NCBI RefSeq assembly: GCF_008124785.1
Contig: NZ_VNHU01000007.1
Span: 1 to 64,000 of the forward strand
Direction: 5' to 3'
DNA: 64,000 nt
Origin: Aquimarina intermedia
GTDB lineage: Bacteria > Bacteroidota > Bacteroidia > Flavobacteriales > Flavobacteriaceae
Notes under the pieces: generated by a model
What the model saw: only the letters and a program-made list of their open reading frames with translations
Databases searched by the model: none
Told to the model about the DNA's origin: nothing
Part shown: positions 27,322 through 38,204 of the stretch, piece after piece
How the letters are laid out: every line of letters starts with the position of its first letter
Position numbering within the stretch: the stretch's first letter is position 1
Program-made: the position numbers and the translations under genes

Positions 27322-28440
27322 ATGAAATTTATAGTATCGAGTTCATACTTATTAAAGCAACTTCAGGTATTAGGTGGAGTCATAAACAACAGCAATACGC
27401 TCCCAATTTTAGATAATTTTCTATTTGAATTAGATCAGAACAATTTAACGGTTTCCGCATCAGATTTAGAGACTACCATGTCTGCGAAATTGGATGTAGA
27501 ATCTTCAGATACCGGTACAATTGCAGTACCCGCAAAGCTACTTTTGGAAACCTTAAAAACTTTTCCAGAACAACCCTTAACGTTCGTATCAGGAGAGAAT
27601 AATACGATTGAGATCAGCTCTAATCACGGTAAATATGCTCTGGCCTTTGCTGATGGCGAAGAATTTCCCAAAGCAGTTGAATTAGAAGATCCTAGTTCGA
27701 CAGAGATGTTGGGTGATGTACTGGCTACAGCGATTAGTAAAACAATTTTTGCTACCGGTAATGACGATTTAAGACCGGTTATGAGTGGCGTATTCTTTCA
27801 GTTTTCTACCGAAGGCTTAACTTTTGTTGCTACAGATGCGCACAAGTTGGTAAAATATACCCGAGAAGATATTAAAGCGTCGCAAGTAGCCGAATTTATC
27901 ATGCCTAAAAAACCTCTGAATCTTTTAAAGGGAATTTTAGCAGGAAGTGACAGCAATGTAGTGATCGAATATAATGAATCAAATGCAAAATTCACGTTTG
28001 ATGAAACACAGCTGATTTGTAGGCTCATTGATGGAAAATATCCGAATTATGAAGCCGTAATTCCTAAAGAAAATCCAAATAAATTAACCATTGCCAGAAA
28101 TCAATTCCTGAATTCTGTACGCAGGGTTTCTATATTCTCTAATAAAACAACACATCAAATCCGTTTAAAGATTGCGGGTGCTGAACTTAATATTTCAGCA
28201 GAAGACATCGATTATTCAAATAAAGCCGAGGAGCGATTAACCTGTGATTATCAAGGAGATGATATGCAGATTGGTTTTAATTCCCGATTCTTAAGCGAAA
28301 TGCTTAACAATCTTAATGCCGATGACGTACAGTTAGAGATGTCACTTCCTAACCGCGCAGGCATCCTTACTCCTGTTGATGGTCTGGATGAAGGTGAAAC
28401 GGTAACGATGCTCGTTATGCCCGTGATGCTTAACAGCTAA
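27322..28440 (+). CDS. dnaN: DNA polymerase III beta subunit (sliding clamp)
   Basis: A 372-residue protein of normal length for the ring-shaped clamp that tethers polymerase III to DNA. It shows the three repeated clamp domains: 'MKFIVSSSYLLKQLQVLGGVINNSNTLPILDNFLF', 'FATGNDDLRPVMSGVFFQFS....VATDAHKLVKY', and 'LNSVRRVSIFSNKTTHQIRL'. The C terminus 'ETVTMLVMPVMLNS' matches the family's conserved 'MPMRL' end in flavobacterial form. It has its own promoter and a strong terminator. Confidence 0.97.
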   Translation: MKFIVSSSYLLKQLQVLGGVINNSNTLPILDNFLFELDQNNLTVSASDLETTMSAKLDVESSDTGTIAVPAKLLLETLKTFPEQPLTFVSGENNTIEISSNHGKYALAFADGEEFPKAVELEDPSSTEMLGDVLATAISKTIFATGNDDLRPVMSGVFFQFSTEGLTFVATDAHKLVKYTREDIKASQVAEFIMPKKPLNLLKGILAGSDSNVVIEYNESNAKFTFDETQLICRLIDGKYPNYEAVIPKENPNKLTIARNQFLNSVRRVSIFSNKTTHQIRLKIAGAELNISAEDIDYSNKAEERLTCDYQGDDMQIGFNSRFLSEMLNNLNADDVQLEMSLPNRAGILTPVDGLDEGETVTMLVMPVMLNS

Positions 28441-28466
28441 ACGTTTTATAACATATCAAAATTAAC

Positions 28467-28503
28467 AAAAGGTTCAATCACACTTATGATTGAACCTTTT
28501 TAA
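28467..28503 (+). terminator. Rho-independent terminator of dnaN
   Basis: AAAAGGTTCAATCA and TGATTGAACCTTTT form a 14-bp stem with a short CACTTA loop, followed by T residues, 27 bases after the dnaN stop. Confidence 0.85.
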
Positions 28504-28604
28504 TATGTGATATATTGTAAGTAACAAAATGACTTGCCCGGTATATTATTTATGATCCTTCCTTAAAACTTTATATCTTTAGTGTTTAAAAAATTCATTT
28601 TGAT

Positions 28605-29600
28605 ATGAAACTTTCAATTTTTAAGTACTTTATAGGTGTTTGTATACTTACTACAAGTTTTTCTATGCAGTCACAAAACGTATATAAAGATCAATTTGCT
28701 CATACCTATTCTATAGTTGCCAGAGATATGGTTACAGGTGAGATGGCGGTGGGTGTTCAAAGTCATTGGTTCTCTGTTGGCAATCTGGTATCATGGGGAC
28801 AGTCGGGAGTGGGTGTGGTCGCTACACAATCTTTTGTGAATCCAGCCTTTGGTCCGGAAGGACTAGCCCTAATGAAAAAAGGTACCTCAGCTACCGATGC
28901 TCTCAAAGAACTCATTGCTAAGGATAGCGGCAAAGCCTATCGCCAGGTTGCGTTTCTCGATGCTTCTGGAAATGTTTCTGCCCACACGGGAGATAATTGT
29001 GTGGAATCAGCGCATCATATTGTTGGAGATAATTTTTCGGTTCAAGCCAACATGATGCTCAATGATAAAGTTGTTCCCGCAATGGCAGAAGCCTATAAAA
29101 ATCATGCTGATTTACCGCTAGGCGAACGTGTTTTAAAAACACTGCAAGCAGCTCAAAATACCGGCGGAGATATACGTGGAAAGCAGTCAGCAGCATTGAT
29201 CGTTGTCAATGCCAAGCCCGCAAAAAATTCGTGGCAGGATAAAAAAATTAATTTACGTGTAGACGATCATCAAAATCCATTGCAAGAACTGGAACGTTTG
29301 TTAAAAGTACATACTGCTTATGAGTATATGAATCAAGGGGATTTGGATATTGAACATGGTGATATGGATAAAGCTATGCAATCCTATGGTGCTGCTGAAA
29401 AGCTATTTCCAGAAAATCTTGAGATGAAGTACTGGAAAGCCGTGGCTATGGCAAATAACAAACAATTAGAAGCCGCCCTGCCTATTTTTAAATATATTTT
29501 TGAGCAGGATGACAACTGGAGAACTCTTACCAAACGTTTACCAAAAGCGGGCTTATTAACTATCAGTGACGACGAACTTAAGAAAATTTTGGATTTATAG
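28605..29600 (+). CDS. Exported DUF1028 (Ntn-hydrolase-like) protein with TPR-like tail
   Basis: A 331-residue protein with a signal peptide (1-24, ending 'FSMQSQ'). The DUF1028 domain (~30-230) is clear from 'HTYSIVARDMVTGEMAVGVQSHWFSVGNLVSWGQSGVGVVATQSFVNPAFGPEGL' and 'RGKQSAALIVV'. A tail of about 90 residues ('AYEYMNQGDLDIEHGDMDKAMQSYGAAEKLFPENLEMKYWKA') has TPR-like helices. DUF1028 is structurally an N-terminal-nucleophile-like fold of unknown activity. It is followed by a dehydratase gene on the same strand. Confidence 0.87.
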   Translation: MKLSIFKYFIGVCILTTSFSMQSQNVYKDQFAHTYSIVARDMVTGEMAVGVQSHWFSVGNLVSWGQSGVGVVATQSFVNPAFGPEGLALMKKGTSATDALKELIAKDSGKAYRQVAFLDASGNVSAHTGDNCVESAHHIVGDNFSVQANMMLNDKVVPAMAEAYKNHADLPLGERVLKTLQAAQNTGGDIRGKQSAALIVVNAKPAKNSWQDKKINLRVDDHQNPLQELERLLKVHTAYEYMNQGDLDIEHGDMDKAMQSYGAAEKLFPENLEMKYWKAVAMANNKQLEAALPIFKYIFEQDDNWRTLTKRLPKAGLLTISDDELKKILDL

Positions 29601-29673
29601 CTTGCGGTAATCCTCGTGATATAAAATGTATAAAAAAGTTTTTAAGCTATCTCATTGATAAATAATTAGGGAA

Positions 29674-30615
29674 ATGAAATTGAATCCGCAAGAAATTTTG
29701 GAGACTCATAAACGTATTCTGCCTTATGTCCATAATACGCCCATGCTTACCTCACAAACAATAAACAGCCAATCCGGTGCCCAAGTTTTTTTTAAATGTG
29801 AGAATTTTCAGAAAATGGGAGCGTTTAAGATGCGAGGTGCTGTGAATGCTATACTACAACTATCTGATGAAGAAAGAAAAAGAGGCGTTGTTACACACTC
29901 CTCTGGAAATTTTGCACAGGCTTTATCATTAGCAGCAAAAAGTCTAAACGTTCCTGCATTTGTCGTGATGCCCAATACCGCACCACAAGTGAAAAAAGAT
30001 GCTGTCAAAGGCTATGGAGGAGAGATTATTGAGTGTCCGCCTACCTTAACAGACAGAGAACATGCGGCAAATCAAATTGTTCTCGATAAAGGTGCTACTT
30101 TCTTGCATCCATCTAATAATTGGGACGTGATTCTTGGTCAGGGAACTGCAGCGCTGGAACTTCTTTCTGAAATTGCTGATCTTGATTACATTCTTACTCC
30201 GGTAGGTGGCGGCGGACTTGTCGCTGGGACAATTTTGGCAACCCTTTCTAAAAATCCGAGTTGCAGAGTAATTGGAGCCGAACCCAGTGAGGCAGATGAT
30301 GCCTATCGCTCACTAATTAGCGGAGAGATTGAAACTAATACTTCAACCTACACCATAGCAGATGGTCTTAAAACACAACTAGGCTCTTTAAATTTTCCCG
30401 TTATACGCGATCATATTGACGCTATAATTCGTGTGGAAGAAACTGAAATCATTGCAGCTATGCAACTTATCTGGGAACGTATGAAAATTATTGTAGAACC
30501 CTCCGCTGCCACTACCCTCGCAGTATTGCTCAAAGAGAAAGAACGTTTTGCAAATAAAAAGATTGGTATCATACTATCCGGAGGCAACGTAGATTTAAAG
30601 AAGTTACCTTTTTAA
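29674..30615 (+). CDS. PLP-dependent threonine/serine dehydratase (or serine racemase-like)
   Basis: A 313-residue fold-type II PLP enzyme. The PLP-binding Lys is K52 in 'MGAFKMRGA', and the glycine loop 'GGGGLVAG' binds the phosphate. Motifs 'HSSGNFAQALSLAAK' and 'FLHPSNNWDVILGQGTAALEL' are family signatures. The length of about 310 without a C-terminal regulatory ACT domain points to a catabolic dehydratase or a serine racemase-type enzyme rather than biosynthetic IlvA. The exact amino acid cannot be decided from sequence. It converges with trmL, with 17 bases between stop codons. Confidence 0.88.
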   Translation: MKLNPQEILETHKRILPYVHNTPMLTSQTINSQSGAQVFFKCENFQKMGAFKMRGAVNAILQLSDEERKRGVVTHSSGNFAQALSLAAKSLNVPAFVVMPNTAPQVKKDAVKGYGGEIIECPPTLTDREHAANQIVLDKGATFLHPSNNWDVILGQGTAALELLSEIADLDYILTPVGGGGLVAGTILATLSKNPSCRVIGAEPSEADDAYRSLISGEIETNTSTYTIADGLKTQLGSLNFPVIRDHIDAIIRVEETEIIAAMQLIWERMKIIVEPSAATTLAVLLKEKERFANKKIGIILSGGNVDLKKLPF

Positions 30616-30632
30616 ATCCGGAGTGAGCGATT

Positions 30633-31085
30633 TTATCTAATACTACGTAAGCCTTCATATACTACGATACTCACGGCATTTGCTAGGTTTAAACTACGAA
30701 TATGTTCGCTATACATAGGAATGGTAAACAACCGCTCCTCATTGTTTTCGGTAATCTGTTGAGACAAACCTGATGATTCCTTCCCAAAAACCAAAAACAT
30801 ACCATCCTCAAAATCAATTTCATAATGTGTTTTAGTACCGTGACTCGAGAGAAATGCCATTTTTTCGTTCTGATGTGCTGTAAAAAATTCTTCGGTGCTC
30901 TCGTAGATGTGTAAGGAGATATGTTGCCAATAATCCAAACCGGCCCGTTTCACTCTTGAATCACTCAGTTCAAAACCAAATGGTTTGACTAAATGTAAAC
31001 TTGAGCCTGAGGCTAAACTTAGGCGACCGATGTTACCTGTATTTGTCGGGATTTCTGGTTCGATAAGAACAATATTATACGCCAT
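30633..31085 (-). CDS. trmL: tRNA (cytidine/uridine-2'-O-)-methyltransferase TrmL
   Basis: A 150-residue SPOUT methyltransferase. The family start is 'MAYNIVLIEPEIPTNTGNIGRL', so the ATG at 31085 is chosen rather than one 25 codons upstream whose extra residues look unrelated. Motifs: 'HLVKPFGFELSDSRVKRAGLDYW', 'FLVFGKESSGL' and the C-terminal trefoil-knot sequence 'IPMYSEHIRSLNLANAVSIVVYEGLRS'. It methylates the 2'-O of position 34 in certain tRNA-Leu. Confidence 0.92.
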   Translation of the reverse strand: MAYNIVLIEPEIPTNTGNIGRLSLASGSSLHLVKPFGFELSDSRVKRAGLDYWQHISLHIYESTEEFFTAHQNEKMAFLSSHGTKTHYEIDFEDGMFLVFGKESSGLSQQITENNEERLFTIPMYSEHIRSLNLANAVSIVVYEGLRSIR

Positions 31086-31279
31086 GGATTGGTATCTACT
31101 GGAATGAAAATCGTTTGAACCGTCAAAGATATTAAGATAAAAGAAATTTTCATGTATCACCTTATTAGAACTTCAATAACTGTACGTTGCTTCACATAGT
31201 TTAACAATAGCTTCTAAGAACCTTAAGACAGAATTCTCATGACAACGTGTATCTTCGAAAAAAAAGAGAAAAAAAAGAT

Positions 31280-31789
31280 ATGATTAAACCAAGAACAAAA
31301 GTACCTGAACTCGAGTTAGACTTAATAAACGATACCAAATGGTCACTAGCTGACCAAAATCCCGATAATTATTCTTTACTTGTTTTCTATAGAGGGCTTC
31401 ATTGTCCAGTTTGTAAGAAATACTTGGAAGATCTTACTACACGTCTTGATGATTTTGTCAAACGCGGAGTAAATGTAATTGCAATTAGTGGAGATAGCGA
31501 AGAACGCGCAAAAAAAACAGGCGACCAATGGAAAATTCCGTCGCTACCCGTAGGTTATGCGTTATCAATGGATGAGGCCAGAAATTGGGGATTATTTGTG
31601 TCAGAAGGTATTAGCGATAAAGAACCTGAAAAATTTTCTGAACCCGGTGTATTTCTAGTAAAACCGGATAGAACCCTATACTTTTCTGCCGTACAGACCA
31701 TGCCATTTGCCAGACCTTCTTTTAAAGATATTTTGAATGCTATTGATTACATTCAAAAAGAAGAGTATCCGGCTCGCGGAGAAGCGTAA
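31280..31789 (+). CDS. Peroxiredoxin-like (AhpC/TSA) protein
   Basis: The ATG at 31280 is chosen over an in-frame GTG at 31247, whose extra 'YLRKKREKKD' is not family-like. The 169-residue thioredoxin fold has a catalytic-type 'GLHCPVCKKYLEDL' (a CxxC, where standard peroxiredoxins have a Thr-x-x-Cys), then 'NVIAISGDSEERAKKTGDQW' and 'EPGVFLVKPDRTLYFSAVQTMPFARPSF'. It matches flavobacterial redoxins probably reducing peroxides or disulfides in the cytoplasm. It converges with gltD, sharing a terminator. Confidence 0.85.
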   Translation: MIKPRTKVPELELDLINDTKWSLADQNPDNYSLLVFYRGLHCPVCKKYLEDLTTRLDDFVKRGVNVIAISGDSEERAKKTGDQWKIPSLPVGYALSMDEARNWGLFVSEGISDKEPEKFSEPGVFLVKPDRTLYFSAVQTMPFARPSFKDILNAIDYIQKEEYPARGEA

Positions 31790-31796
31790 AACAAAA

Positions 31797-31836
31797 AACC
31801 TTCAGCTCCTATTAAATAGAGCTGAAGGTTTCTTTT
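31797..31836. terminator. Bidirectional terminator between peroxiredoxin-like gene and gltD
   Basis: AACCTTCAGCTC and GAGCTGAAGGTT form a perfect 12-bp stem with a CTATTAAATA-type loop. It is flanked by A5+ on the left and T-rich sequence on the right, so it can end transcripts from both converging genes. Confidence 0.9.
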
Positions 31837-31852
31837 TGCCGTACCTAAGTTT

Positions 31853-33316
31853 TTATATGCGTGGCAAATCTCCTTCACCCTTCCGTGGTAAATTAGAAGA
31901 CCCCATAAGATGTTTATCTATATGATAGGCTGCTTCACGGCCCTCAGAAATTGCCCAAACGATCAAGGATTGTCCGCGACGGGCATCTCCTGCTGTAAAA
32001 ATGTTTGACGCACTCGTTTTATAATTTTTCGGGGATGCTTTATAATTAGAACGCTGATCGGTAGCTAAACCAGCATCTAGCGCCAATTTAGGATCGGGAC
32101 CTGTAAAACCAAGTGCCAACAAAGCCAGCTCACACGGCCACTCTTTCTGTGTATCCGGAATTTCCATCATCTCAAACCGTCCTCCCTTCTTTTTCCATTG
32201 AACCTGTACCGTGATCAATCTTTTCAAATTTCCTTCTTCATCAATTAAAAATTCTTTGGTGGCAACAGCCCAATTACGCTCCACACCTTCCTCATGGGAA
32301 CTACTGGTACGCAACCTCATTGGCCAGTAGGGCCATGGTTGATCCTTGGGACGAATGGTAGGCGCTTTATCCATAATTTCAAAATTAGTTACCGAGGCAG
32401 CACCTTGACGTATCGAGGTTCCGATACAGTCTGATCCGGTATCTCCGCCTCCGATCACAATTACATGCTTACCGCTTGCCAAGATATCCTTTTCATCAAA
32501 CGGTTGTCCGGCTACACGTTTATTATTTTGTGATAAAAAATCCATTGCTGGTACGACCGCTTCATTTTCAGCTCCGGGAATATTCAACAATCGTGACTGA
32601 TTAGCTCCCGTACATAACAATACAGCATCAAAATTCTCTTGTAATTGAGTGGTGGTAATATCCGCACCAATAGTACAATTGGTTTTAAAAAGTACACCTT
32701 CATCTTTAAGAATACGTATTCGTCGCTCTATAATATGTTTTTCGAGTTTAAAATCGGGAATGCCATAGCGTAAAAGCCCTCCCACATGAGCGTCTCTCTC
32801 AAAAACTATTACTTTATGCCCCGCATTGTTAAGCTGTTGTGCAGCAGCCAAACCTGAGGGGCCTGAACCAACGATTGCTATATTTTTTCCAGTCTTTAAA
32901 GATGGTATTTGAGGTGTTATCCATCCTTCATCGAATGCACGTTCTACAATATTTTTTTCAATCATCTCAATAGCCACCGGATCCTCATTGATTCCTAAAA
33001 CACATGCTTCTTCACACGGTGCAGGACAAAGTCTTCCTGTAAACTCAGGAAAATTGTTTGTTGAATGTAGAATTTGCGAAGCCTCTTTCCAATTTCCTTT
33101 ATACACTGCATCGTTAAAATCAGGAATTAAATTTCCCAAAGGACAACCGCTATGACAAAATGGGATACCGCAATCCATACAGCGTGCTCCTTGGTTTTTC
33201 AAACTTTTTTCGGGGAGCGGTTGTGTAAATTCCTTGTACGTTTTAGTACGCTCAGCAACATCCACATATACTTCAGTTTCTCGCTCATATTCTAAAAATC
33301 CTGTTATTTTTCCCAT
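31853..33316 (-). CDS. gltD: Glutamate synthase small subunit (NADPH)
   Basis: A 487-residue protein supplying electrons from NAD(P)H to GltB. The N-terminal iron-sulfur region has the Cys clusters 'CMDCGIPFCHSGCPLGNLIPDFN' and 'LCPAPCEEACVLG'. The FAD Rossmann motif 'IVGSGPSGLAAAQQL' and the NAD(P)H motif 'VIGGGDTGSDC' follow. The C-terminal 'FTAGDARRGQSLIVWAISEGREAA' is conserved. It lies 9 bases downstream of gltB on the same strand, in one operon. Confidence 0.97.
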   Translation of the reverse strand: MGKITGFLEYERETEVYVDVAERTKTYKEFTQPLPEKSLKNQGARCMDCGIPFCHSGCPLGNLIPDFNDAVYKGNWKEASQILHSTNNFPEFTGRLCPAPCEEACVLGINEDPVAIEMIEKNIVERAFDEGWITPQIPSLKTGKNIAIVGSGPSGLAAAQQLNNAGHKVIVFERDAHVGGLLRYGIPDFKLEKHIIERRIRILKDEGVLFKTNCTIGADITTTQLQENFDAVLLCTGANQSRLLNIPGAENEAVVPAMDFLSQNNKRVAGQPFDEKDILASGKHVIVIGGGDTGSDCIGTSIRQGAASVTNFEIMDKAPTIRPKDQPWPYWPMRLRTSSSHEEGVERNWAVATKEFLIDEEGNLKRLITVQVQWKKKGGRFEMMEIPDTQKEWPCELALLALGFTGPDPKLALDAGLATDQRSNYKASPKNYKTSASNIFTAGDARRGQSLIVWAISEGREAAYHIDKHLMGSSNLPRKGEGDLPRI

Positions 33317-33325
33317 GGTTTATTT

Positions 33326-36300
33326 TTATGCGTTGGCTAATTCTTTTTCCTTTTCCAAGCGTAACAATGCTTGTCTATACTCTTCGGGTATCACTTTTTT
33401 GAAATATAAAATTTCTTTCTCCCACGATTGTAATATGCTTTGTGCTCTGGGACTTAGTGTTGCCTCAAAGTGTTTTTCTATCAGATCTTTTAAAACTATA
33501 CGATCTTCTGCCAAGGTCACTTGCTCAATAATCAATTCTCCAGCTCCACATTGGTTTAAAAAAGTGTTATCTACATCATACACATACGCAACGCCTCCGG
33601 ACATTCCGGCTCCAAAGTTTCTTCCTACCTCTCCAAGAATAACTGCTGTACCTCCTGTCATATACTCACAGCCATGATCCCCTACGCCTTCCACAACTGC
33701 CAGGGCACCTGAGTTACGGACACAAAAACGCTCTCCGGCTTTACCGTTTATGTAAGCTTCTCCGCAAGTTGCGCCATACAGAGAGACATTCCCTGTAATG
33801 ACATTTTCTTCAGGTACAAAAGTGGTACCCTCCGGTACACGAATCACCAGCCTGGCACCCGATAAACCTTTACCCAAATAATCATTAGTCGTTCCATTGA
33901 CTACTAACGTGAGGCCTCGTGTGGCAAAAGCACCAAAACTTTGACCTGCAGCTCCTGTAAATTTAATTTTCAACGTATTTTCAGGTAATCCACCGGCGCC
34001 ATATATTTTAGAGATTTCATTACTTAAAATTGCACCAACGGCTCTGTCTGTATTTTTTATTTTATGTGTTAGCGTTAACTTTTCCTTCCGGAAAATTGCC
34101 GTATGTGCTTCCTCTATAATTTTGAAATCCAACGCTTTTTGCAACTCGTGATCCTGCGAGGTAGTATGGTATAGTTTTACGTCAGAAGGTACTGCTACTT
34201 TATGTAAAATCGGAGAAATGTCTATTCCTGATGCTTTGTAGTGATCTACGACTGACAAGCTGTCTATTTTTTGTACCTGACCCACCATTTCATCAATCGT
34301 TTTAAACCCTAATTGTGCCATAATTTCGCGTAACTCTTGTGCAACGAAGTACATATAGTTGATGACATGCTCGGGCTTCCCTTTAAATTTCTTACGTAAT
34401 TCAGGATTTTGAGTGGCTATCCCAACAGGACAGGTATTCAAATGACACACGCGCATCATAATACATCCCGATGCGACTAAGGGTGCTGTAGCAAACCCAA
34501 ATTCTTCGGCTCCCAAGAGACAGGCAATGGCTACATCCCTTCCTGTTTTAAGCTGTCCGTCACATTCTACTACAACACGATTACGCAAGTCATTTCCCAC
34601 TAATGTTTGCTGTGCCTCTGCAAGCCCAAGCTCCCATGGTAACCCTGCATGCCGTAATGAAGTAAGCGGTGCAGCTCCTGTACCACCATCGAATCCTGAA
34701 ATCAGAATAACATCGGCTTTTGCTTTGGCAACGCCGGCAGCAACTGTACCCACACCCATTTCTGATACCAATTTCACATTGATTCGCGCAGCTCTGTTGG
34801 CAGATTTGAGATCATAGATCAATTGGGATAAATCTTCTATAGAATAAATATCATGGTGTGGTGGTGGAGAAATCAATCCTACATAAGGTGTAGAATTACG
34901 GGTTTTAGCAATTTCGGCATTAACTTTTGGTCCCGGTAAGTGTCCGCCTTCACCCGGCTTTGCCCCCTGAGCCATCTTAATCTGAATTTCACTGGCGTTA
35001 GTCAGATAGTTCGAAGTGACTCCAAAACGTCCGGAGGCTACCTGCTTAATGGCACTATTTTTCCAATCCCCGTCAACATTTTTATAAAAACGCTCGGGAT
35101 CCTCGCCTCCTTCTCCAGAATTACTTTTACCACCTATACGATTCATCGCAACCGCAAGAGTTTCATGAGCCTCTTTACTTATAGAACCATACGACATGGC
35201 TCCGGTTTTGAAACGTTTAACAATCTCGGTCCAAGGTTCTACCTCCTCTATTGAGATGGGGTCGTAATTGGAAAACTCCATCAGACCGCGAATAGTCATC
35301 AACTGTTTGGATTGTTCATTGATTAATTCAGAATATTCTTTGTACGTTTTTGGATTATTATCTCTTACAGCTTGCTGTAGTTTTGCAACAGTAAGCGGAT
35401 TAAATTGATGTTTTTCACCTGTACGTCTCCATCGGTATTGCCCACCAATCCCTAAGGTGCTGTCAATAGCACTGTTTGATGTAGAAAAAGCTTTGTTATG
35501 TCGTTTCGCTATTTCTTTTTCAATTTCTTTGATACCTATTCCCTCAATCCGGGATACTGTATTCTTAAAATAGGTAGCTGTAGTTTTGACGTTAATTCCT
35601 ATACATTCGAATAGTTGAGAACCTCGATAGGAGTTCAAAGTAGAAATTCCTATCTTATTCATAATTTTAAGGACTCCTTTACCGACAGCAAGGTTAAAAT
35701 TAGCTATCGCTTGCGCTGCTGTGTGCTCAGGGTTGGGATGATTCTCTACTTCTTCGGTAATAATCTCATTTACCAAATATGGATTAATTGCACTGGCTCC
35801 ATAACCAAAAAGCAATGCAAAATGATGCACCTCTCGTGGTTCTGCTGATTCAATTATTAAACTTACTTTGGATCTTTTTCTTAGCGATTGTAATCTACTG
35901 TTTACATAAGAACATGCTAGTAACGCTGGAATTGGCGCTCTATGTTTACTTACTTTACGATCTGATAAAATAATGATATTAGTTCCGTTATCAATGGCAT
36001 CGGATACCGTTTTCATAAGGACTGCTAAAGCATTCTCCATCCCATTGAGACCTTTATGTATGTTATAAAGTATCGAAACTTCGGTCACCTTAAACCCCTT
36101 TTGGGTATACGTTTTAATTTTATCTAAATCTTCTTTTGAGATTACAGGATTCTGAATTTTTAATTTATTGCAATGCGCTGCTGTTCTATCAAAAATATTA
36201 GTGTCTGCTCCTAAGGTAAGGCTAATGTCGGTGATCAAGGCTTCACGAATCCCGTCTAAGGGTGGATTCGTTACTTGTGCAAACAGTTGTTTAAAATAAT

Positions 36301-37828
36301 TATATAGTAGCTGTGGTTTTTCTGATAAAGCAGCAATCGGTGTATCTGTTCCCATGGATCCGATGGGCTCTTTTGCCTGTTCACTCATTGGAAGGATAAT
36401 ACGATCAATATCCTCAACGGTATAGCCATAGATTTGTTTTCTTTTTGCCACAGATTCTTCTCCTATAAATAAAGGACAGGTATTATAAGGGATATCCCTA
36501 AGGTGTACCATATTTTCATGCAGCCATTCTCGATACGGATACGCCTTTACAATTTTATCTTTGATCTCTTCGTCATCGACGATACGACCTTGTACCATAT
36601 CGACCAGAAACATTTTACCCGGTTCTAACCTGCCATGTTTTAAAATATTCTCTGGTGCTAATTCCAGCACGCCGGTCTCTGATGACATCACTACAAAGCC
36701 GTCTTTGGTAACCGAATACCGAGAAGGTCGTAATCCATTTCGATCCAGAATGGCTCCGATATAATTTCCGTCAGTAAACGGAATGGATGCGGGTCCGTCC
36801 CACGGCTCCATCATACAGGCATGGTATTCGTAAAAAGCACGTTTAGCATCAGACATTTGAGTATTCTTTTCCCAAGCTTCGGGAACTAATAACATCATCA
36901 CCTCAGGAAGAGATCTACCGGACATTACTAACAATTCTACGACCATGTCCATGGATGCAGAATCCGATTTACCAGGCAGTACTACAGGCAGAATTGCTTT
37001 GATTTCTTCTCCAAACCATGCGCTTTCTAAAAGTTCTTCTCTTGAGCGCATACGCGAAACATTCCCACGTAAAGTATTAATCTCTCCATTATGACACATA
37101 TACCTGAAAGGTTGTGCTAAATCCCATGTTGGAAACGTATTGGTTGAAAAACGTTGATGTACCAACGCTAAGCGTGTAACTACTCTGGTGTCTAATAAAT
37201 CCTTATAGTATAACTTAATATCCTCGGGCATTAATAACCCTTTGAAGATTAAAGTTTTGGTAGAAAGACTCGGTACATAAAAAAATGATTGCTCCGATAG
37301 TTTAGAACTGTAAATTAATTGTTCTGCTTTTTTGCGAAGTACAAATAATTTTAAAGTAAATTCGAAAGCATTCAAGTCTGTCTTACCCTTTCCTATAAAA
37401 ATTTGTTTGATATTAGGTTGTGTCTTCGCAGCTATTTTTCCTAAGCAAGTAGGATCCACCGGCAGATCTCTCCAACCAAGCACTTCTAAACCCTGCTCCT
37501 CAATACAATTTTGAAGAATTTGGATACAGAAGTTTAATTGATTTTCTTTTCTCGGTAAAAAAACATTGCTCACTGCATACTCTCCTGTTTCAGGTAGTTC
37601 AAAGGGGCAAACTTCTTTGAAGAAGTCATGCGGAATATCGATTAAAATACCAGCACCATCTCCTGTCTTTCCGTCAGAACTTACCGCACCTCGATGTTCG
37701 AGTTTATCTAAAATTTCTAAGGCTTTATGAATTATAGTATTAGAGGTTTCTCCTTTTAGACTGCAAATAAATCCTGCTCCACAGGCATCGTGTTCAAATT
37801 CTGAACGATATAATCCTTGTTGTTCCAT
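33326..37828 (-). CDS. gltB: Glutamate synthase large subunit
   Basis: A 1500-residue, full-length subunit that makes glutamate from glutamine and 2-oxoglutarate. Residues 1-15 are a propeptide, and Cys16 in 'HDACGAGFI' becomes the N-terminal nucleophile of the glutaminase domain. The central and FMN/iron-sulfur synthase domains follow ('[13 protein letters not shown]', '[15 protein letters not shown]', '[21 protein letters not shown]' with the 3Fe-4S cysteines). The C-terminal beta-helix (GXGXG) domain contains '[14 protein letters not shown]'. It is divergent from the P-II/ammonium transporter genes, fitting coordinated nitrogen control. Confidence 0.97.
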   Translation of the reverse strand: MEQQGLYRSEFEHDACGAGFICSLKGETSNTIIHKALEILDKLEHRGAVSSDGKTGDGAGILIDIPHDFFKEVCPFELPETGEYAVSNVFLPRKENQLNFCIQILQNCIEEQGLEVLGWRDLPVDPTCLGKIAAKTQPNIKQIFIGKGKTDLNAFEFTLKLFVLRKKAEQLIYSSKLSEQSFFYVPSLSTKTLIFKGLLMPEDIKLYYKDLLDTRVVTRLALVHQRFSTNTFPTWDLAQPFRYMCHNGEINTLRGNVSRMRSREELLESAWFGEEIKAILPVVLPGKSDSASMDMVVELLVMSGRSLPEVMMLLVPEAWEKNTQMSDAKRAFYEYHACMMEPWDGPASIPFTDGNYIGAILDRNGLRPSRYSVTKDGFVVMSSETGVLELAPENILKHGRLEPGKMFLVDMVQGRIVDDEEIKDKIVKAYPYREWLHENMVHLRDIPYNTCPLFIGEESVAKRKQIYGYTVEDIDRIILPMSEQAKEPIGSMGTDTPIAALSEKPQLLYNYFKQLFAQVTNPPLDGIREALITDISLTLGADTNIFDRTAAHCNKLKIQNPVISKEDLDKIKTYTQKGFKVTEVSILYNIHKGLNGMENALAVLMKTVSDAIDNGTNIIILSDRKVSKHRAPIPALLACSYVNSRLQSLRKRSKVSLIIESAEPREVHHFALLFGYGASAINPYLVNEIITEEVENHPNPEHTAAQAIANFNLAVGKGVLKIMNKIGISTLNSYRGSQLFECIGINVKTTATYFKNTVSRIEGIGIKEIEKEIAKRHNKAFSTSNSAIDSTLGIGGQYRWRRTGEKHQFNPLTVAKLQQAVRDNNPKTYKEYSELINEQSKQLMTIRGLMEFSNYDPISIEEVEPWTEIVKRFKTGAMSYGSISKEAHETLAVAMNRIGGKSNSGEGGEDPERFYKNVDGDWKNSAIKQVASGRFGVTSNYLTNASEIQIKMAQGAKPGEGGHLPGPKVNAEIAKTRNSTPYVGLISPPPHHDIYSIEDLSQLIYDLKSANRAARINVKLVSEMGVGTVAAGVAKAKADVILISGFDGGTGAAPLTSLRHAGLPWELGLAEAQQTLVGNDLRNRVVVECDGQLKTGRDVAIACLLGAEEFGFATAPLVASGCIMMRVCHLNTCPVGIATQNPELRKKFKGKPEHVINYMYFVAQELREIMAQLGFKTIDEMVGQVQKIDSLSVVDHYKASGIDISPILHKVAVPSDVKLYHTTSQDHELQKALDFKIIEEAHTAIFRKEKLTLTHKIKNTDRAVGAILSNEISKIYGAGGLPENTLKIKFTGAAGQSFGAFATRGLTLVVNGTTNDYLGKGLSGARLVIRVPEGTTFVPEENVITGNVSLYGATCGEAYINGKAGERFCVRNSGALAVVEGVGDHGCEYMTGGTAVILGEVGRNFGAGMSGGVAYVYDVDNTFLNQCGAGELIIEQVTLAEDRIVLKDLIEKHFEATLSPRAQSILQSWEKEILYFKKVIPEEYRQALLRLEKEKELANA

Positions 37829-38134
37829 ACAAATGAGTTCGTTTTTTATCCTATCCTGATGCTTAAATTAGTCAAACTGCTTGAAAAACAATATAAAATT
37901 GATCTATTCACCTTCATTTTTCTGAAGTTTTTAAAAAAGCATAACGCAGAATATTGAAATCACAAAATGTACTGATCAAAATGCGATATTGATAATGCTT
38001 TTTTTTGAAAAAGCCACCTATACTCAGTGCGTACCTCTACTCCGTTAAGAAATTCTCTTTATTTATATTAAAAATTACCATACCCTAAATATTAATAGGT
38101 TAATAATTAATATTACGTAAAAATACAATAGACA

Positions 38135-38154
38135 CCCCTATTTTTTATGGGGTA
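38135..38154. promoter_or_regulatory. ACCCC/GGGGT inverted repeat upstream of P-II and amt
   Basis: ACCCC (38135-38139) and GGGGT (38150-38154) enclose a T-rich 10-base spacer, 50 bases before the P-II start codon. It is GC-rich within a very AT-rich spacer (37829-38204), which is otherwise without recognised features. It is a candidate operator or start-site hairpin for nitrogen control. Confidence 0.4.
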
Positions 38155-38204
38155 TAAATTAAAATTATATAGATTTATCGAGAAATAACGATAAAATAAA
38201 CTTT

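Noticed and set aside
31086..31160. Longer start for trmL
   Set aside because: The 25 extra residues precede the family's conserved start and lie in the likely leader region.
33234..33677. Plus-strand frame across the gltB-gltD junction
   Set aside because: Antisense to conserved gltD N terminus and gltB C terminus; no domain.
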